64,000 nucleotides of DNA from Stenopsyche tienmushanensis (lineage: Eukaryota; Arthropoda; Insecta; Trichoptera; Stenopsychidae). Each line of letters begins with the position of its first letter. The first letter of the stretch is position 1. The stretch is from NCBI GenBank assembly GCA_008973525.1, contig WACJ01000263.1:186001-250000 (forward strand). The letters run 5' to 3'. Below, in pieces: positions 37,198-51,700 of this stretch. The notes beneath the pieces are model-generated. The model searched no databases and was not told the DNA's origin. It saw only the letters and a program-made list of their open reading frames with translations. A program made the position numbers and the translations under genes.

Positions 37198-38999
37198 TAT
37201 GCATTGGTTCATTACATGGTTCCAATGATAATATTTATTTTTACATAAGATTTACTTGACATATTTGTCCAACGAACTGCATGCAGACCACACCATTATG
37301 GAGCTATATATTCATCCATATCATACATTTATCTCATTGTTTACTCGATATTGAAGGTAGTATTACCCAAGTATTGTTCGTACACGATCATCCACCTGGG
37401 TGAACGTATCGAAGGCCAATCTTCTCGACAGGGAATTCGAGGGATTATAAAAATTCAGCAGCTTCTAATTAATTTTTACTACGAAGGTAGTAAAAATCTA
37501 ATTGAGACGACCTGTAATTATGGTGAAAATTAATATAATAAATGGAAAAAAAAACGTATAAGGTTAATTTTGTAGAAAATCACAAGATAATATTATTTTC
37601 AGCCTTGGAAAAGTTGATAAATCAGCTGATATTCTATGAAATACTTTGTTATGTTTGTTGCTTATTTTGCTTTTCACTATAGATTTATTAAGCGGCATTT
37701 TGATTAAAAAATGAGTTTATGTAAATTTAGACCGAGTATTTGTTTTGTTATTGTTGAATAGTTTGTCTCAAATAAACAGCTGTCTTTGAAGCAAATAAAC
37801 AGTGCCCTAGTTGAACAAAATCAACTATTTAGAAAAAAGTGATTTCAACGACTTTAAGGGTCAACATTCATAATTGACAACTCACTTTGTCGGAATAAAG
37901 AAATGTAATAAGTACAAAATATTACTATCAAAAAAATGTCAAAAATATGGAACGCAAGGTATATTTGGCCGAGGACAACATTTAGGCAAATCATTATAAA
38001 GGGATTATGTTACTCCGAGATACATACTTATAAATTGCCGCTCGAAGTAAAAACGAAAATAAATTATTCAATAGCATGTCTACAATCAATGTCTGTCGCA
38101 GTATAAATGCGAAGAATTTGAGTTGAACATTTATATAAGATTATATCGGGTTAGTGGGGCCGTGGAGCCTTCGGCAAGACCGTCACTTCCTCATTTCCTA
38201 TGGATCCGTCGTCTGCAGTGTAGGCGATTGATTTATCAAAAGAAATGAATTCCCGTTCCCACACGCACACACACAGACACGAGCGCGCACGTGGTCAATA
38301 GTTGCTTTTTTCGACGTCACAAACAACGACCGCGTCGAGTATTTTTCGGCGGAAAATTGATATATCAAGGGCGTCCTCGTCGCTTTATTATCCAGCACTA
38401 AGGAATAAATTATTCACAAAAAAAGGAAAATCATTCGCGAACTTTCAAAAGCATATGGGATGAAGATTAATGACCGAAGCCCGATATTTCACCGATTCAC
38501 ATCGATATGGAGAGAATAAAGTGTCATTTGTCATAATTCATGGTGGTATCGGTCGAGCCGAAAGACGCGAGAGAGACGCTCGAGTCTCCACCATCTGAAA
38601 CGTTTTACCATTAAATTAGAGAAAAGCCTCCCGTCAAACGGCTCAGGTGTTTTTTCTAAGTTTTGCCCGATGTGAGTATTAAGAAAACAATTCCGGGACA
38701 ATCTCCCGCGAGCGACCCATAACTCATATCGGTTTACATTGAATAATAAATAAACTTTATGCGATAATTTACGAACTCCATACGTATCTAAATAAAAAGC
38801 TCGATCCCCCCACCAACTGTACAGTGGACGCAAAAGAAAGCGCGTTAGAGCTTTCGATTAAACTTCAAAATATCTCAGAGATATATAGCTTATATTTTAT
38901 GATTTAAACGTTTTCTTTTTAATCCTATAATACCGTGCGCACATATCTGTGCGTTTTTTCATTATATATCCAAAAAAAATAAAATACGTTAAATTTCAT
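37198..38999. other. Non-coding stretch
   Basis: AT-rich. The only notable structures are a (CA)n-type run near 38255-38285 and a direct duplication of CAAATAAACAG near 37770-37802. No gene was recognised. Confidence 0.35.
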
Positions 39000-39345
39000 T
39001 TAACACAATATTGGCGGGCATTTTTTTTTTGCATTATTGCCATTTTTTAAATTATGACACTTAAATCTTCTTACGTTCTTAAAAACCGTCTTATAATTCA
39101 AATAAAAACACGACGGTTCGCGTAAAACTAAACCAATATTCAATTTCAGAACGAAAAAGATCTGTGTCGTGTTTGAAAATAAAAAACACCGCGTCGAATT
39201 CGAAACACATGTCTCAAGATTCGATACTTCTTTGAGGAAAAAAACATGTGAGACGATCTTTATTTAATATTTATTTGTGATATATTTATCGAGGATGATA
39301 AATTTTAGCAAATAAATAAATTTTTTGAATGAGTTTTCTTGTATT
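39000..39345 (-). mobile_element. piggyBac-like MITE, TTAA family 2, copy 2 (truncated)
   Basis: It starts at TTAA 39000-39003 followed by CACAATATTGGCGGGC, the family 2 right terminus. It shares ATTCAATTTCAGAACGAAAA and CATGTCTCAAGATTCGATAC with copy 1. Similarity stops about 39345, before the second terminus, so this copy has lost that end. Confidence 0.7.
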
Positions 39346-39628
39346 TTCTTAGTAGTAGAAGATAAAAAAAGTGAAAGAGAAGTGAGTATTATCATTATTT
39401 TTAATGATATTTTAATTATTGTCGCAGAAAGTCATTCAGATTTGACTCTATTTATATTTAGTGAACAAATGCTGTCATAGAAAAAAGATATCAATTTTGA
39501 TCCATAAACTATATCAGCTTTATCAAACAACATCAAACTTATTCGGATACATTCAAAATTGAAAGAAATCCCACCCGAAAAACCATGTTTAAAAACTGGA
39601 ATTAAAAAAACAAGTACATACATACACA

Positions 39629-39716
39629 TCACTCAATAAATTCGTAGGGTTTTTTATTCATTTAGGATCATTTTTTCAAAATCTTTTAAAAAATATCCTA
39701 CGAACTTATTGAGTGA
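39629..39716. repeat. 88-bp hairpin, possible mini-MITE with mariner-like termini
   Basis: The left arm TCACTCAATAAATTCGTAGG pairs with the right arm CCTACGAACTTATTGAGTGA with one mismatch. The loop is AT-rich with further partial pairing. The sequence resembles mariner-type ends, but no direct TA duplication was found. The size also fits a microRNA precursor. Confidence 0.6.
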
Positions 39717-42700
39717 ATTGTTTTAATCTCATTTCAACCCTCATAATAATATTTAATTAGTTTTCTTTTACATTACCTATTTACCATTTCTGAAAATTTC
39801 AATCAAATTGAATAAAATCGATCGAAATTATACACGTTTTTAATTCAAAATACCGTGATTGATCTGCTTGCTGCCAATAATTTCGAAAAACTAGATCGTT
39901 TATTAAGAGTTAACTGCCTCAGTATTTACTTCTTTAGTTCCAGAAAATCAGTGATTTTGGATCGCGACTACTGATTAAAAATATTAATGCTTCCAAATTA
40001 AATCCAATTCATTCTTGAATGGATTTGAACCCGAATCTTTAAAATAAGACTTCAAAATAATAATTATTTCTTAATAAAAAAAATAATATAATTTTTGCGG
40101 TTTGTTATATCCAAAGGTTCTATTCTATATGGGGTGAAATTCAAATCAATTATTTTCTCTGCTCTTCAGAAGAAGCAGCATCAATACGTCGATGATTGAA
40201 AGAATTTACAATACAAATAACAGCATGCGAATCGGACTCGGATAACTAATAAAAGGATCGTCTTTTGAATTTGGTCAGATTGTAAGCCGACGACTCCTTG
40301 ATGTCCACAAAGACCTTTACAATCTTCGATATATGCACACCGAGCATTACTCACATCAAAAGGGGTACACGAGAAAATAAAGCTCTAAAAATATTACTTC
40401 GTGCGTTTGAAGCTCATTGCAAGGGCGCAATTTACTGCGGACTCCCGGTCCGGTCGAATAATAAGCGCACAGGGCGGGCAAAAAATATGAACTGAAGCAT
40501 TCCGCCGAACGGGCAGATAGGTGGCGGATATCAACGATAATATATTCCGGTACCCTAATAGTTGCAAATTAAATTTGAGCAGGACAAAAATCACAGCGTG
40601 CTCATTTGCACGCATGTGTACTCATTGCGACGGTGACCAAACGTGCAAAAATTCACAGCGAAACCTTTCACGGATTTCGCGTATTAAAAGCACAAAAGGA
40701 CAAAATGTTAATTAGATCGACACGTTCCTGAAAACGTGCCAACAAGGCATTGTTAATTTTTACACTTTCAACTTTTTCGTTATATAATTCGCGGCTAAGG
40801 CTCATCAAAGAGTGTTTGTTTCGCTGATTTCCGTAACGGCAAAACGAAGCCATAAATAAGTCGCAACTTGTTCAACAAATTTCAAAAAAAAAAAAATAAC
40901 GTGGCCGGTTATTATTTATTATAACAAAGCGATACCATATCAATTAGCAAATTTATAGGGAGCAAACGTTTATTGAAAAATCAAAGTAAAGCGAAAAGAT
41001 CCGAGGAAATTTAATGGATGTTTACAGAAGCTGGTGGTGATTCGTTCAGAAAAAGATCAGGAAATAAACAATGAATGCTGATGATTACTTAAATTGAAGC
41101 AGCCATTATAGCAAGCATGATCTGGAATTATTCAAATCGTGTTTTCTTTGACCCACGAAAGTGCTACATTTATTTATTTAGGGGCGTTCGAGTAAAATTT
41201 AGTCGATTTCGAAGCACTTAGTTTATTTTTGCACGACCGTATTGTAAAGTTATATATTTACATTTATTTGTATACAAACAATATTTAATGTATGTAGTTC
41301 AATGACTTATTTGCCTATGGAGTCTTCTACCTGTGGGGAATATGTTTGGCGACTACGCTTTCTATCAATAACTTTGGCGAACCGTCTCTATCGATATTTC
41401 TTATTATTGATGTATTTAAATATAAATATACTTTCCTTAAACATTGCTGCAGAACTAATTTCACAATCCCTTTCAAAGTGGTCGCGAAAATGGTTTTAGA
41501 TATATTCACCCTGACAGCTCGTTGGTTGAGCGATCAGGAATAAAATTTGTAGGTCATACACTTGATATCGAGCAGATTTGGAAGTAAATTTATGACCTAT
41601 TTCCATGAATGGATACTGCAACATGTCATTGATAGATCCACGAATCATTTAGGGAATAGAAAAAAATAAATCTGAAATCGAATACGAATCGAAATTAGGA
41701 ATATGTTACTTATTAGCACATGGTTTTATAATAAGGTTGCTTGATTTATGAATATAAATATATATTTTTTGTTAGTCGGGATGCGTCGATTTAATGAAAC
41801 GTTCGTTCAAAAAACGTGAACGACAACACCGCAAGATCAAACTTATCCCGACTAATTTGTCTGATTACATTAGTTGACATGACAGGTTGTCAAGTCACTT
41901 TCGTCACGGAATTTGCAGCGATAGGGTTGGATGAAAATTATATCGGAATAATTAAATTCTTCCGTTGCCATAATGTACCACGGCAGTGCTTCGGGCTGCG
42001 ATTCAGTGATGCTTTTTGTGAACTACTGCTTCTATTCATCAAATAATAATGCCATTTTTGCTACGAAATTTAATATTTATATCGGAACATCTGCGTTTAT
42101 ATAAACGCCCGAGGCATAAAGCAGGTTAGACTCATTTAAAATAATACGAAAGACGATGATAATACAGGAGGTGTACACGGGTACCATACGTAAATAGTAA
42201 CTACATAGTTATCTTTTAATTAAAACTGTTTTATACTTTAAAAAAGCACTCCGGAGCGGAGTTCTATCAATTTAGATTAAATTTTTACGTTGTGCTCAAA
42301 TTTTTGTTTTTCATCTTTCGCATTGAATCGGGAGATTTTCGCGTCCACGTCCAGGATCCAGGCTATTGGCCACATTCGGAGTATGTTGTAAAAGAACCTC
42401 CGGGCGAGAGCACAATACACTATCGCTACAGCATGGCGGAATAATTTTTGGGCTATCTTTTATGTATTCAGAGATATTGCGATAATACTAATATTATTTT
42501 TCCATTAGGGTGGATCTTCTTTTTTATTTTTGGGTGGTAGCGTCGGTAATAGGAAAATTATAATGTTTTCGAATGATATCATAGCAAAAATATAAGGGGA
42601 ACAAATAAAAACGAGTAAATATATATTAATGAGTCGCGGCGAGCAGATGCTTTTATGTGCTGTTTTATTGTTATCTTTCAAACGCAAAAAGCTCTCATCA

Positions 42701-45700
42701 TAAACGCTAATAATATGTTGTGCTTTTACATTTTTTCCCACGTTTGATAATTAATATTTGGTTGAGTATTTTCGGTTCGATCGAGGCATTTGCGGAACGT
42801 TTTTATACAAAGAGAAGAGGCCAAGCGCGATTTAATGTTAGTTCATTATTATATAAAGGGGCTCTTCTTGCAAATCCTCAATTTAATGTACATACACCTG
42901 AGGCCCTCCCCTGCCGCATTGTCATGTCGCGGAGGAGTTGTTCTTTCACCCTCCCCCAGGCCGCGACGCCTAATGCATCTCCTCATTATTGCTTAAATAA
43001 TATATGATCTACATACGTTTTATTTCGTCATTTGTTTAACAGCCTCCACCTGCCCGCGGATATAAACGCCAGGGAACGGTTGCATCGAAGCAATCAATAA
43101 AACCATTTGCAAATTGCCAAAGATCGCAACCCCTCCCCAAAACGAAAGATTAGCCGCTGAAGCATAATTCATATTGGAATCTTTCCTAGGGGATTGAATT
43201 AAAAATTTCACTCTCATTACGTTACAATTAGAAAAGTTTTACGAAGCGGACCCCATTTGCTTTGTACACACAAAGAACTAACTATTAATTCGTTTAATGG
43301 TCGAAGGCTAGCACAGAACCTGAGGTATACACTAAATCTAAATTAAATCTAAATTGGAAGGGAAAAGCGTACGCATTGATTTTTTTAATTCATACACAAA
43401 CACACATCAAACAAAATGACGACATTAAATCTGACTATGAAACAAAGACCGTACAAATAAAAAAGCTTTCATAATAATTGATTCAATTTAAAAGCATACA
43501 TCCCAACACAAATAAGTTTTTGAGCGATTTCATGCTGGAACATCATGTTTTTCCATTAAATTTTCATATAAATTTTATTAAAATTGCTGAAAAACACACA
43601 AGGAAAAATACGTCAATGAAATTAAACGAATGGCGTGCCTCGAGAGGCTGAGATCTTCCATTCTGTCTCAAGAGGAACGTCTTTGATCAAAACGTTTTAC
43701 CAGTGTGCTATACATAGCATAACATTTTAAAAAATAGCTTTGATCAGTTATATCATAAACAATATCAAAATCTATAAAATCGATGAAAATTATCCATTCG
43801 TTTTTAAAACATTGTATGTATTTGATTATTCATTGATCATCTCAATCCAACTGAATGATTAATTAAACAGATTTGATCAAATGCGGCAGATAATACGAAA
43901 CAATCGATATTGCAACTTATAAGCAATTTATAAACTGCATGTGGGAACGCTTATTTTAAAATATTAATCATGCAATATTGCGAAATAAATTAATAGAATG
44001 CAACCACCAATCAACTACGTGCGCCCTCTGGCCAATTCGTGCAATTAATTCGCATTTTCTATACGATTAAGAACGGGAATGTCCCGAGCTTCGTTTCCAA
44101 CAGCTGATTTGGTGGTCCCATTTTCTTCCCTTTTCGTTCACACACTCCCGGTCTCATATGTTTTGTCTTGCTAGCAGGATGAGCCAAAAAGCAGTACGCC
44201 AGCTGCATCCCATTTAATATGGAGCATGTGAGGCGAAGAATTAAAATAAGCAGGATACACACGATTTAATACGATAGATTCGTTTTTAAGACACTTGTTG
44301 TTAGAAAATATTTTCAGGCCCGGGTAAACTCTTTTAGACTACAAAGCTTTTTTACGCAGGATTCATGTACAAATAGAAGACAAATGTCAAGGAGGAAGAA
44401 CGTTAGCAACTAATACTCATGTCATCGTACCAAATTTTCGAATCAAGAAGGTCGTCCTAGCAAGATATATAATTCGACAGGATTTGATTGTTCAGTAGAA
44501 TTGAGCATTTACAAATATGTCTATAATATTGAGCGTATGGCGAGGTAAAAGTGCTTGTTTTGTCATATTAATTAATAACGCATTTGGTTGAAAATCCGCC
44601 ACTTACTAACAGTTTGAAGTATTATATTTACAACAGGATTCAAACATAATAATGTAATTTCTTTATCTATTTATTTATTTCTATTCACAAATTAACGTTT
44701 TATTAAAGAAGATATGAATAAATAGTTTGAAATAGCGAGTGATCATAAAAAAACAAGTACATACTCAGGAATATGACTTGTATAGAAATGAGCCACAAGA
44801 GGATTTGAAAATCTAGTTTTTCTCATTAATGATGTTGTGTGTATTATTATATGTGCATCTTCAAGGAGAATAAAATCATATACATAAAATATAGCTATCT
44901 TCTTATATCGATATAATGCAAGTTAAAAAGTGAAGACAAAGGATTTTCATTAAAATTATAATATTTAAGGTTTACTCTGCCAAACATGCCTGTCATGTGG
45001 AGGCGCCCTTTAAAGAAAGACAGGTGGGATTGATGTATTATTTATTTATGATGTTTATTATGGTTTGAAGTAATGGAAGTGTTCATTTTCGAAGCAGAAG
45101 AGATAAATATGTTTATTAATTATGTATGGGTGGTATTCGAATACAAAGCATTTCAAAATTGAATTATACTTGTTAATCACCGAAGCAAAAGTGTAATAGA
45201 ATATTTATTGTGAGTCGGGCAGCATAAAGGAAATCGCAAGGATTTAAAATGACGTATATTGAACGCGGCCCCGTCGATGATCCGCGGCTTACAATAGATT
45301 TATTGTATCTTATTATCGCCGATGTTATGAATAATATATGAGATGATATGCGTATCGGTATTAAACTACACAGAGCGAATAAATCTTATTTTTAAATGCG
45401 CAGGGGTTGGTTAGCATGTACGAATCGCTAGGCATCCAAATCGGGATCCAGACAATATATTAATGGGCTCTCCTCCGGGTGCCTCCCCGTCCCTACGCGC
45501 TGGAAATTTATAATATTTGTTTTCCAATAAAGAAGTTCCGCGGGGGCCTCGAGGGCGGCGAATTCGTCCTCAAATTGAGGGTTAAAGTGGAAGAGTCTCT
45601 TCTTCATTAGGGATGCTAATTTGAAGGAGGAGTGACAGCGTTGCGCAACGTCGAAATGGGGAAAATTAAAAAGGGCAATAACTGAAAAATGGCGTAAAGA

Positions 45701-48700
45701 CACAAAGTGACAACGGTCGTAATGAACGCGTCAAGTGTGCGACGGAAGAAAAAACAAATTGCACAAAAAACGACTCGCCAGAATCGCGTTCGTTTCGGGA
45801 AGAATGATGATTCGAAATACGCAATTACTCTAAATTGTTTTTTTTTTCTCAGTTCGCGCTGTGGGAAACTTGGAAAATTATAAACGCTAATAAATTGTCT
45901 GCCACTTTTACTAAGCGCAATACGTCCGGAAAATACGCTCCAAATAATATTTACAAAAAGTTATCGTTCAGGCTAAGCGACTCCTTAAATAATAAATTAC
46001 AAAAATATCAATCACTTTGCAATTCAATTCATTTTTAGACAAAAAAGATTTCGCGGCATCCATCATAACCGCCAACGAATATTTGTCAAACGATCGTCTT
46101 TGTATGCGGCTTAATCCGGACACCAATGCAACATTGAGATTACTTAAGAAATATATCATCATTAAACACATGTTATGTAAGAACAGGCTCTCGACAGTCA
46201 ATTGAAGATAATACAAACCAAACTCAAACATTATATGGGAGATAATATCATAGAAAAGCTACTTTGTTATATACATGCATTTAACGAGATCTATTATTTT
46301 CAAGTAAAATTTTATTTAGAAGCGAAAATTCTGGAACCAATTTTGACATTTGCAAACACTTAAAATACCGCCCAGTACATCGCAAATATTTTTAGTTAAT
46401 ATTTTTAATCAAGCAATAAAACGAAAACCATTTTGGGTTTTAATTATATATTTATACGCGTATGTATGTGAAGATGCTGGTACAATATAATCCATGGAAG
46501 ATTTCAACGGTATTTGGAAATTCCAACTATCATAGCACGCTAGTGTGATAATTCGTTTCCACGGCAAGTATTTATTATACTTCATAGAACGACTGCGGCG
46601 ATTCGTTTCCAGAGTTATAATTTATAACTGGATCGAACATGTCCATGCGAAGTTTTCGTATCAATTTAAGTTGTACTAGGAGTCGAGCGGGCGCATTTCG
46701 TGGAATATCAATCTTGACGTCTCGAGATCCAAGCTATGAACGAAGCATTTAGAGGAGCGTGTGTTCTAAGCACATTGTCTGCAAACTGCCTGGTGGCATG
46801 CAACATTCCAGAAATGCATACATCTCTGTCCCGCGAGGTCCCGCAGGACTCATTTTTAAAGGTACCGTGAGTTTAACTGTCAAGGAGAGAGGTAAATTTT
46901 CGTTTCGCCGCTTGAATTGTTGCCCTCTTTCGGTCATATATCGGACACGCCGGCTAGAGCCGCAGAACGCAAGCCGCAAAAATGTACAGGGAAAAGATTT
47001 TCCGTCCCATGATATCACGCCAGATCCGTAAATCGTTTTGACGACTAACGAGAGAAAACGAGTATTTTTAGATTCAAAAATGAGAATATATCACACGAGC
47101 CGCACACACACGCCCTATTTGGGATCCTGCGATGCCTTTTATACGTTTATCCATCATATATCGTCCTTGTGAAATCGCAGCAAACAGAGAACATCATACA
47201 TCATTATACTGACACACATGGCTTGCTTTCATCTACATCCATTGCCACCGGGAGCCTATCCAAAAAAACACCGATCCACCAATCATTTCAACGCAATAAA
47301 ATAAACTGTACTAAATGAGTGGATGATGCACGTCAAACTTCAGCAAGAAATAATTCAGCATATCGATGCGGTGTATATAAGATTTGTTGACTATAAAAAT
47401 ACCTTCGTCTTCATCAGATAATGATGATTAAATTAATATGGGGGATCCAAGAACCTAGGATCTATATCACAATACCAACAATATATTTGCTTGTACGATA
47501 TTTAAGGGGGGGCAAAACCTCTACAGTGTTCATAAAAATCGTTTTTTTTTTAAAAGAGAAAAATATAAAATATTTACGAAGTTATAGCGCGTAATCAAGA
47601 ACACGCCGGAATCAGATCGGAATCAAAAATGGCAGAAAAGTTCAAATAAAAATAAAAGTAATTCAAGTAAAAAAATTGTCTTTCATAAAAAAAGATTTAT
47701 TATAATAATATCACAATTGCTTTGGAAAATAAAATAAAAAATTGCTTTTAATGTTCATTCAGAATTCATATGTACAAATTAATTTTTTTCCCGTCGAATC
47801 AAGAAAACAAAAAGAACAATTTCAGGTACCATTATTAGCGCCTGAGTGACAACCGTAATAAAGAAGAAAGCATTTGTCATCTTGATAATTGGCTTCACTC
47901 ACACGCTTTTAACAACCATTAAATTTTCCATGCGAATTTTAAATACTCGAGCAAACACAAACGTCGTCCATTGTCTGAGTGCAGATTTTTGCCAGCATTG
48001 AATCGGGTCCATTGTTTTACAAGCTGGGGTCTGCAGTACACTTTTCGATATCGTTTTGACTATTTCATGAATATTTCTATGATGCTTTTGTGCGAATCGC
48101 TTCGGTTTTTCTGTATGACTGTGTGACGTGACTGACTAACAATGAATTTAGCCAGAACAATCGTAATATTGTTGAGCCTTTGACCGAAGTATGATAAAAA
48201 AAAAGTCAGTGCTTAATTCCGCAGTTATTTTCCGATACGACGGAAAAATGTGCGAGAGAGCGAAACGTGGGAATCTATTGGGAATAGTTTGACAGAGTAG
48301 AAATCTGAATTTCAGGGAATATGATTTAAATTTCTGAGAAAGACGATCCTGGGACGGAAATAAGCATAAACAGTTCGGCAGACACTAGACAAATATTTTG
48401 AGCAGGAATAACGCTTTCGTCTTTATTTTATACAGTCGGAGCATATCTCCGATATTTACTGGTTTATTATGGAAAACTCGAGATATATACTGTTTTACAA
48501 TTATTTATCATTTAAATAGATATGCACAGATATTTTAATCCAACCAAAGCACAGTGGTCTGTGTGGAAATACGAAAATATTTGTCCGTGGATAGTTCTCA
48601 ACTTATTAATTGTGACATATTTTCATTAATTTTTCATAAAACTTTTGCTATTCAAGAGTTTTCATCTAGTTGTAAGATTATTGCGCACATTTTTGCATTT

Positions 48701-51700
48701 TTATTTATGATTGCAAGAGTTTGGAACACAATCCAATTAAAGTTTAAATGCAACATCAACCATATGCAGACGTACACTAAAAATATTATTATATAGGTTT
48801 TAGTTGCATCATATATAAGATATAATCCCTTAAATATCATAAAATTAAGTAAACATTGCAATTGAACAATTTAGAGTTCACAAGGATATAGTAGAGCAAA
48901 TCTTCAGAGAATTATGACGATAAATCGCTAAAGATGATCCGCCATCGCTATTTTCTCTAGTTGATAACATATTCCACTAATTAATGATGATCATGATTTA
49001 TAAACGGGGATTTGCGATCAAGTAATAATTATAGTTAGTCATCTGCGAAGATAATCGGATATCACCGTATTTATCGATTGAAACCTTATAATGCTTAACG
49101 GCATTCCGTGTAACAAGAACGGGAACTATCCCATGATAGAAAACCACCGCTGTCCAGACAGAGTATCGGATGTACGGAAATAGGAAGATAAGACAGCGAT
49201 AGCCAAGGTTAATTGCTAATTGATACGGTAAATGGTTAAAATTCTATGAAATGTGCCGGTTATTAATATCATACATGTCCTTGCGCATATAAATGATCTC
49301 ATTCGGCTTCCCACTTAGGCCCGAAGCAAGACTACGGGTGGTGTGTGTATGCTTTCAATTTCCTCCTGGGAGAGTTTCCGGGAACAACTCATTATGTATG
49401 CACAGGTACTTAAATATTATTTTAAAATTGTGCGAAAGCTCTAAGAAATAAAGTGGCCGAGGCGCGGAATGGCGAGCTGCAAGAAAAAAGGCCGCGGGGC
49501 CAATCGGCATAGTGTGTGTGGGCACGTCCAAGTTTCAGATTTTAGGCTCTAATAACAAAGTTTAATTTAATGAAAACAGAAGCTTGGGGGTCCGAAAAAA
49601 TAACGCTGAAAAAGTCCAGGTGGGTGGGGGGGAGGGCCAGCGGTTAAAGCGGATAAGGGCCCGAAATTGGCCGCAAACAGAATTCTTCGCATATTTTTTA
49701 ACTTGAGCCCCGCTGTAATTTATACGTCCGCTTTAAAATTCGCGATATTTTAAAGTTATTTTGACGAGTTGTGTCTTCGGCTACTTCTGTATTATAATTG
49801 CGTAGCTAAAATAAATAAACAAGATATTAATTTTACACAAGACACTCTCAAAGAGAGGGTCCCGCTCTGGAGGAACGCCTGTTGTGAAAGGTATGTACGT
49901 ATAAATATCAAAAGGGATTATTTTAAATAAAAAGGCGCTGATTTATTTACGTTAAAAGGGCATAATTTTAATAATAATTTGTTTTTCGCGTGAAGAATGT
50001 TCATAAGAATTAAATATTAAATAGCACGAATTATAAAATGTATTCGTTTTAGCGCTCCCGAAAAATACGACGAAGGAAGAAATTGGAAGTACTATTTGCT
50101 GAAGCGTTTCCTTGCTCGTTATGTTAATTAGGTATATTTCAAAATTATCGCCAAGAAGATGGCTAAAATTAGAAAATATAGAAAAGTCGCGAATAATCTC
50201 CTTACATTGTCACGTTTTAAGGTTTACGATGCTCTTTATCTTATTATAAAATCGGGATTATACCATTGCGATTTATTTATTTTCATATTCTGAATGCCAT
50301 ACCCATTATTGACGAAAACGATCGATCTCCGTAATACTTTTCCATGGATATTTTTATGTGGTGATTTCCCATTGTCTTTCATCAAGTTAGAGTAATAGTA
50401 GCGATATTGTAATTTTTTTGCAAATTCAGTCAATAATAAGCGACCCTGCCCGACTTTATTTATTGCCTTAGTATTTCTTCAGATCCAGGAAATTATTGAT
50501 TCTAACAAAGTATTAAGATACCGAAATCTGATATAATAAAAAAATATCGCTGTATACATACATAATAACAGCTGTTTATCTGCTGTTTTTCTCGACCATG
50601 GTTTGAAAGCCAACAAGGCCTTTAATGCTATTATCAAAGATTACAGGGAAGAGCTAGCAGTAAACATATTTCATCATTATCGTTATTTATAGAATAGTAT
50701 AATATCACTTAGATTCCATTGTTAAAATGCACAAGATGATTATTTAGAACTAACTATGGCCAACAAAGAAAAGCGTATAAACATGTTAACAATTTAAAGG
50801 TTTATTTTGTGCATTTGGTGGGATGAAAATTGAATAGCTTATTTTGCATTGCTCAGTTGATACAAATGCTACAGAGGTTTATATAAAAAATCAGAATGTT
50901 TTATTATTGTATATCGTTATACATATTGGTCATATTTATGTTATTACTGCATCGTTTATCGCTTGAGTTTAATTAATTGATCTTGTAAGTCAGCCATCTT
51001 CTTGTGGATTGACCATGGCAATAGAGTCTTTGTGTATCAATCAAAGACCATGAAATCGATGTTATTACACAATAGAACAGGAAGTCGATCGATTCTTGTA
51101 TTGAAGAACTCCATTTTTGATCTCATAGCAAGCACGTATTTAGTTCGTTTTATTGAATGCGTTAGGATACACAGAAAAATAGCATTAATTTCAATACTTC
51201 CAATTAAAAACGACGCAAATACGATTATTTAAGGGTTGATGAGATGGAAGTGAAATGCAATGCATAATATTTAGATGTGGGGTATTAACTGAATAATAGT
51301 CAAAAAGTGAGACGTCTTACAATGCAATAATGCACTCGCGCACAAGTCCCCCCCAACACACCCTCGATAAAATGCAATGTACGTATTTCAAAGACGATTA
51401 TTGTACATTTGCACAGGAGATTCAACGTATGACGAGGACCCCGCAGTATATTTAACAAGCTGCTGAATAATAATCGCGGCGTAGAAGTCAAATGCCCTAG
51501 TCGCCGTAATCCAAAAGGCGTGATGAACGACAAATGTTATTAAAAGGATGAAAATTCTCCGCAGTTCCACGGTGTTAATCTTATTAGCATTCACAACATC
51601 TTGTGACATGTAACAGCGAAAATGGCTGAAGGAGCAAGGTGCTAAAATTGTCTCCTTTTTTGCACGTTTCCCTCGGTTCGCGCGGCGCTTTCAGATTCCG

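Noticed and set aside
42230..42442. Open plus-strand stretch of about 66 codons with protein-like sequence before 42442
   Set aside because: No ATG at the start, no convincing splice acceptor and no homologue recognised; kept only as part of a GC-richer patch.
20530..44780. Similar 33-bp segments near 20540 and 44730 (GCGAGTGA...CAAGTAC.TACTCAGG)
   Set aside because: Similarity does not extend beyond about 35 bp and no termini or duplications are visible.
46749..47031. Overlapping 89- and 90-codon frames on opposite strands
   Set aside because: Antisense overlap of similar length points to composition; neither product has a recognisable feature.
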